From: Thalassomonas actiniarum
Lineage (GTDB): Bacteria; Pseudomonadota; Gammaproteobacteria; Enterobacterales; Alteromonadaceae
Direction: 5' to 3'
Assembly (NCBI RefSeq): GCF_000948975.2
Contig: NZ_CP059735.1
Location: 5,640,603 to 5,704,602 of the forward strand
Length of the DNA stretch: 64,000 nucleotides
The notes beneath the pieces were generated by a model. It had not been told where the DNA came from, did not search any database, and worked only from the letters and a program-made list of their open reading frames with translations. Below, one piece after another: positions 61,311-64,000 of the stretch; position 1 is the stretch's first letter; the number at the start of each line of letters is the position of its first letter. The position numbers were made by a program, and so were the translations under genes.

Positions 61311-61379
61311 GAGCACGGCATTACCTGCAGGGATGCAGGTACTTAGCTTACGTCAGGAACCAGTAAGCTGACCGTGCTT
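61311..61379. repeat. Nested three-stem inverted repeat behind secA
   Basis: Outer arms GAGCACGG (61311-61318) and CCGTGCTT (61372-61379) enclose two complete hairpins: TACCTGCA-GGGA-TGCAGGTA (61322-61341) and AGCTTAC-11 bases-GTAAGCT (61345-61369). Together they fold as a three-way junction. It lies 8 bases from the secA terminator and is between secA and mutT. Probably a dispersed repeat. Confidence 0.75.
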
Positions 61380-61386
61380 CCTGCAT

Positions 61387-61416
61387 ATAAAAATGCCAGT
61401 CACTGGACTGGCATTT
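61387..61416 (-). terminator. Rho-independent terminator of secA
   Basis: AAATGCCAGT (61391-61400) pairs with ACTGGCATTT (61407-61416) and on the minus strand is followed by TTTTTATA. It starts 22 bases beyond the secA stop. Confidence 0.88.
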
Positions 61417-61437
61417 AATCACTTTGCTAGGTAACGG

Positions 61438-64000
61438 TTAACTCAGTTTACCGTGACATTGCTTATACTTTTTACCTGAGCCGCAAGGACAAGGCTCATT
61501 ACGTCCCACCCTTGGCTGTTCCGGCTGCGCGGCAGCTGGGTTATTCACCGACTCGTGGTTAAACTCTTTCGGCACTTCTTCTGCTTTTCTGTGTTGCTCT
61601 TCAACCGCTTCAACATCAGATTCCGCCTGAATTTGTACCTTGCTTAAAATACCGATCACGTCATATTTAAGGTTTTCCAGCATCTCAGAGAATAACTCGA
61701 AAGATTCACGCTTATATTCCTGCTTAGGATTCTTCTGGGCATAACCGCGCAGGTGAATACCCTGACGCAAGTGATCCATTGCCGACAAGTGTTCCTTCCA
61801 GTGCGAGTCCAGGCTTTGCAGCATAACCGCTTTTTCAAACTGACGCAGCACATCGGCGCCGACCTGCTCTTCTTTTGCCTGGTAAGTGCCTTCAAACTCG
61901 GCAACAACTTTCTCACGCAAGGTTTCTTCGTGTAACTTTTTATCTTCCTCAAGCCATTTGGCCACAGGTAAAGTGGTATTAAGCTCGCCTTTCAAGCGCT
62001 CTTCCAGGCCGGGGACATCCCACATTTCTTCCAGAGATTGCGGCGGAATATGCTGGTCGATAATGCCGTTGATAACATCGCTGCGAATGGCATGTACCAC
62101 ATCTTTAATATCGGCTTCATCCAGCAACTCGTTACGCTGCTCGTAAATCACCTTACGCTGATCATTGGCAACATCATCAAATTCCAATAACTGCTTACGC
62201 ATATCGAAGTTGCGGCCTTCAACCTTACGCTGGGCGTTTTCGATGCTACGGGTTACCCAGGGATGCTCAATGGCTTCACCATGTTCCATACCCAGTTTAC
62301 GCATCATGTTGGCGATACGCTCTGAGGCGAAAATACGCATCAGGCCATCTTCCATCGACAGGTAGAAACGGGTTGAACCGGCATCACCCTGACGACCTGA
62401 ACGGCCTCGTAACTGGTTATCGATACGGCGGGACTCATGACGCTCGGTAGCAACAATATGCAAACCACCCAGTCCTAAGACTTTCTCATGTGCTTCCTGC
62501 CACTCGGCTTTCACCTTGGCAATTTGTTCTTCGGTAGGGTTGTTTAACTTGGCAATCATGGCATCAAGGTTACCGCCAAGTACGATATCGGTACCACGAC
62601 CCGCCATATTGGTGGCGATAGTTACCGCCCCTTCTTTACCGGCATCGGCAACAATTTCTGCTTCCTGTGCGTGGAACTTGGCATTAAGCACCTTATGCTT
62701 GATTTTTGCCTTGTTCAGGAACTGGGATAAAAACTCTGAAGTTTCGATACTGATGGTACCCACCAGTACAGGTTGGCCACGCTCAACACAATCTTTAATG
62801 TCTTCAAGAATCGCTTCAAATTTCTCTTCCGCGGTCAGGTAGATTAAATCTGCCCGGTCGTCACGGATCATCGCCCGGTTGGTTGGGATGATCACGGTTT
62901 CCAGGCCATAAATATGCTGGAATTCGAACGCTTCGGTATCGGCGGTACCTGTCATACCGGATAATTTTTCATAAAGACGGAAGTAGTTCTGGAAAGTAAT
63001 AGATGCCAGGGTCTGGTTTTCATTCTGGATCTTAACCCCTTCCTTCGCCTCTACCGCCTGATGTAAACCTTCTGACCAGCGACGGCCTTCCATGGTACGT
63101 CCGGTGTGCTCATCAACAATAACGATCTCACCTTCTTTAACAATATAATCAACGTCTTTCTGGAACAGTTTATGGGCACGCAAGCCCGCCATCACATGAT
63201 GCAGCAGGGAAATATTACTGGCAGCAAACAGTGATTCGCCGTCTTTGATCAGGCCTTTTTCCTGCATAATTTCTTCTATGCGCACCTGACCGCGTTCGGT
63301 CAAATAGACCTGTTTCGATTTTTCATCTACGGTAAAGTCGCCGGTACTTTCTTCACCTTCTTTATCTTCTTCTTCCTGCTGCTCTAAACCCGGTATTACG
63401 GTGTTAACCATGCGGTAAAGTTCAGAGCTGTCTTCCGCCTGTCCGGAAATAATCAAAGGGGTACGGGCTTCATCAATTAAGATGGAGTCGACTTCATCGA
63501 TAATGGCAAAATTCAGTTTTTTCTGTGCCCGCTCTGACGGCGCAAAGGCCATATTGTCGCGCAGGTAATCGAAACCGAATTCGTTGTTGGTACCGTAGGT
63601 GATATCTGCCTGATAAGCTTCCTGCTTATCGGTCGGAGACATGCCCGGGATATTGCAACCTACCGTCATACCAAGGAAAGAAAATAACGGCCGGCTCCAG
63701 TCGGCATCACGACGGGCCAGGTAGTCATTGACGGTAATCACGTGAACGCCGTTGCCGGTTAAGGCATTGAGGTAAGCCGGCAAGGTTGCGGTTAAGGTTT
63801 TACCTTCACCGGTACGCATTTCGGCGATTTGGCCGTTATGCAGCACCATACCACCTATCATTTGTACATCGAAGTGACGCATACCGAATACACGTTTACT
63901 GGCTTCACGCACCACGGCAAAGGCTTCTGGTAAAATATGCTCAAGCGCTTCATTTTTCTCTAAACGCTCTTTAAACTCAGCCGTTTTGTTTTTTAGCTCT
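61438..64000 (-). CDS. secA: Preprotein translocase ATPase SecA, N-terminus beyond window
   Basis: Motor of the Sec export pathway. The frame is open to the right edge; about 41 N-terminal residues are missing by comparison with E. coli SecA (first visible residues [19 protein letters not shown]). Walker A region [39 protein letters not shown], and [10 protein letters not shown] are present. The C-terminus has the zinc motif [13 protein letters not shown] for SecB and lipids. Followed on the same strand by mutT, as in enterics. Confidence 0.98.
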   Translation of the reverse strand, partial: ELKNKTAEFKERLEKNEALEHILPEAFAVVREASKRVFGMRHFDVQMIGGMVLHNGQIAEMRTGEGKTLTATLPAYLNALTGNGVHVITVNDYLARRDADWSRPLFSFLGMTVGCNIPGMSPTDKQEAYQADITYGTNNEFGFDYLRDNMAFAPSERAQKKLNFAIIDEVDSILIDEARTPLIISGQAEDSSELYRMVNTVIPGLEQQEEEDKEGEESTGDFTVDEKSKQVYLTERGQVRIEEIMQEKGLIKDGESLFAASNISLLHHVMAGLRAHKLFQKDVDYIVKEGEIVIVDEHTGRTMEGRRWSEGLHQAVEAKEGVKIQNENQTLASITFQNYFRLYEKLSGMTGTADTEAFEFQHIYGLETVIIPTNRAMIRDDRADLIYLTAEEKFEAILEDIKDCVERGQPVLVGTISIETSEFLSQFLNKAKIKHKVLNAKFHAQEAEIVADAGKEGAVTIATNMAGRGTDIVLGGNLDAMIAKLNNPTEEQIAKVKAEWQEAHEKVLGLGGLHIVATERHESRRIDNQLRGRSGRQGDAGSTRFYLSMEDGLMRIFASERIANMMRKLGMEHGEAIEHPWVTRSIENAQRKVEGRNFDMRKQLLEFDDVANDQRKVIYEQRNELLDEADIKDVVHAIRSDVINGIIDQHIPPQSLEEMWDVPGLEERLKGELNTTLPVAKWLEEDKKLHEETLREKVVAEFEGTYQAKEEQVGADVLRQFEKAVMLQSLDSHWKEHLSAMDHLRQGIHLRGYAQKNPKQEYKRESFELFSEMLENLKYDVIGILSKVQIQAESDVEAVEEQHRKAEEVPKEFNHESVNNPAAAQPEQPRVGRNEPCPCGSGKKYKQCHGKLS

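Overview
The window is a stretch of chromosome from a marine gammaproteobacterium of the Alteromonadales. Gene content and order, protein similarity recalled from known families, and a roughly balanced base composition all point to a Colwelliaceae member of the Thalassomonas / Thalassotalea / Colwellia kind. That genus-level call is inference; a comparison of the complete 16S gene at 37615-39157 (minus strand) would settle it. Nearly everything is core housekeeping sequence. There is no prophage, integron, CRISPR array or defence island.

Layout. (1) 1-9100: end of hslV, hslU and a DUF971 gene, then a chemoreceptor and two cyclic-di-GMP-type membrane proteins flanking rraA. (2) 9187-14757: histidine utilisation locus, with hutI divergent from hutC-hutU-hutH and a pair of near-perfect HutC operators between them. 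(3) 14940-18366: an XRE-type DNA-binding domain fused to a MotA-like membrane domain, a MITE-like repeat, and an NfeD gene followed by two tandem stomatin/SPFH paralogues. (4) 18432-24979: small metabolic and quality-control genes (SDR-like protein, SnoaL-like secreted protein, YiiD-like GNAT/thioesterase, spermidine-synthase-like protein, dtd, proline iminopeptidase, YihY). (5) 25240-32201: nitrogen region, typA divergent from glnA, then glnL-glnG, with clear NtrC sites and a sigma-54 promoter. (6) 32228-39600: a MerC-like gene, epmA and a complete rRNA operon on the minus strand (16S, 23S, two 5S copies, no tRNA in the spacer). (7) 39811-64000: acnB, lpd, aceF, aceE, pdhR, ampE, ampD, a retropepsin-like protease gene, nadC, pilA, pilB, pilC, pilD, coaE, zapD, yacG, mutT and secA (truncated at the window edge). 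This last block keeps the gene neighbourhood of the Escherichia coli 2-3 minute region.

How the genes work together. Pyruvate dehydrogenase (aceE, aceF, lpd) and aconitase B feed carbon into the TCA cycle under PdhR, which has two recognisable boxes. glnA-glnL-glnG is the classical nitrogen circuit, and the hut genes supply nitrogen and carbon from histidine. pilA-pilB-pilC-pilD encode a type IV pilus core with its prepilin peptidase.

The most interesting non-routine signals are mostly not protein-coding. Related tandem repeats sit directly behind the terminators of typA and lpd. A 59-bp tandem array of about seven units lies between nadC and pilA. A three-stem nested inverted repeat sits behind the secA terminator. 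The rRNA operon has a duplicated 5S gene with a terminator between the copies. The oddest protein is the XRE/MotA-like fusion, preceded by a palindrome that overlaps a candidate -10 box. I see no strong evidence for an entirely new multi-gene system.
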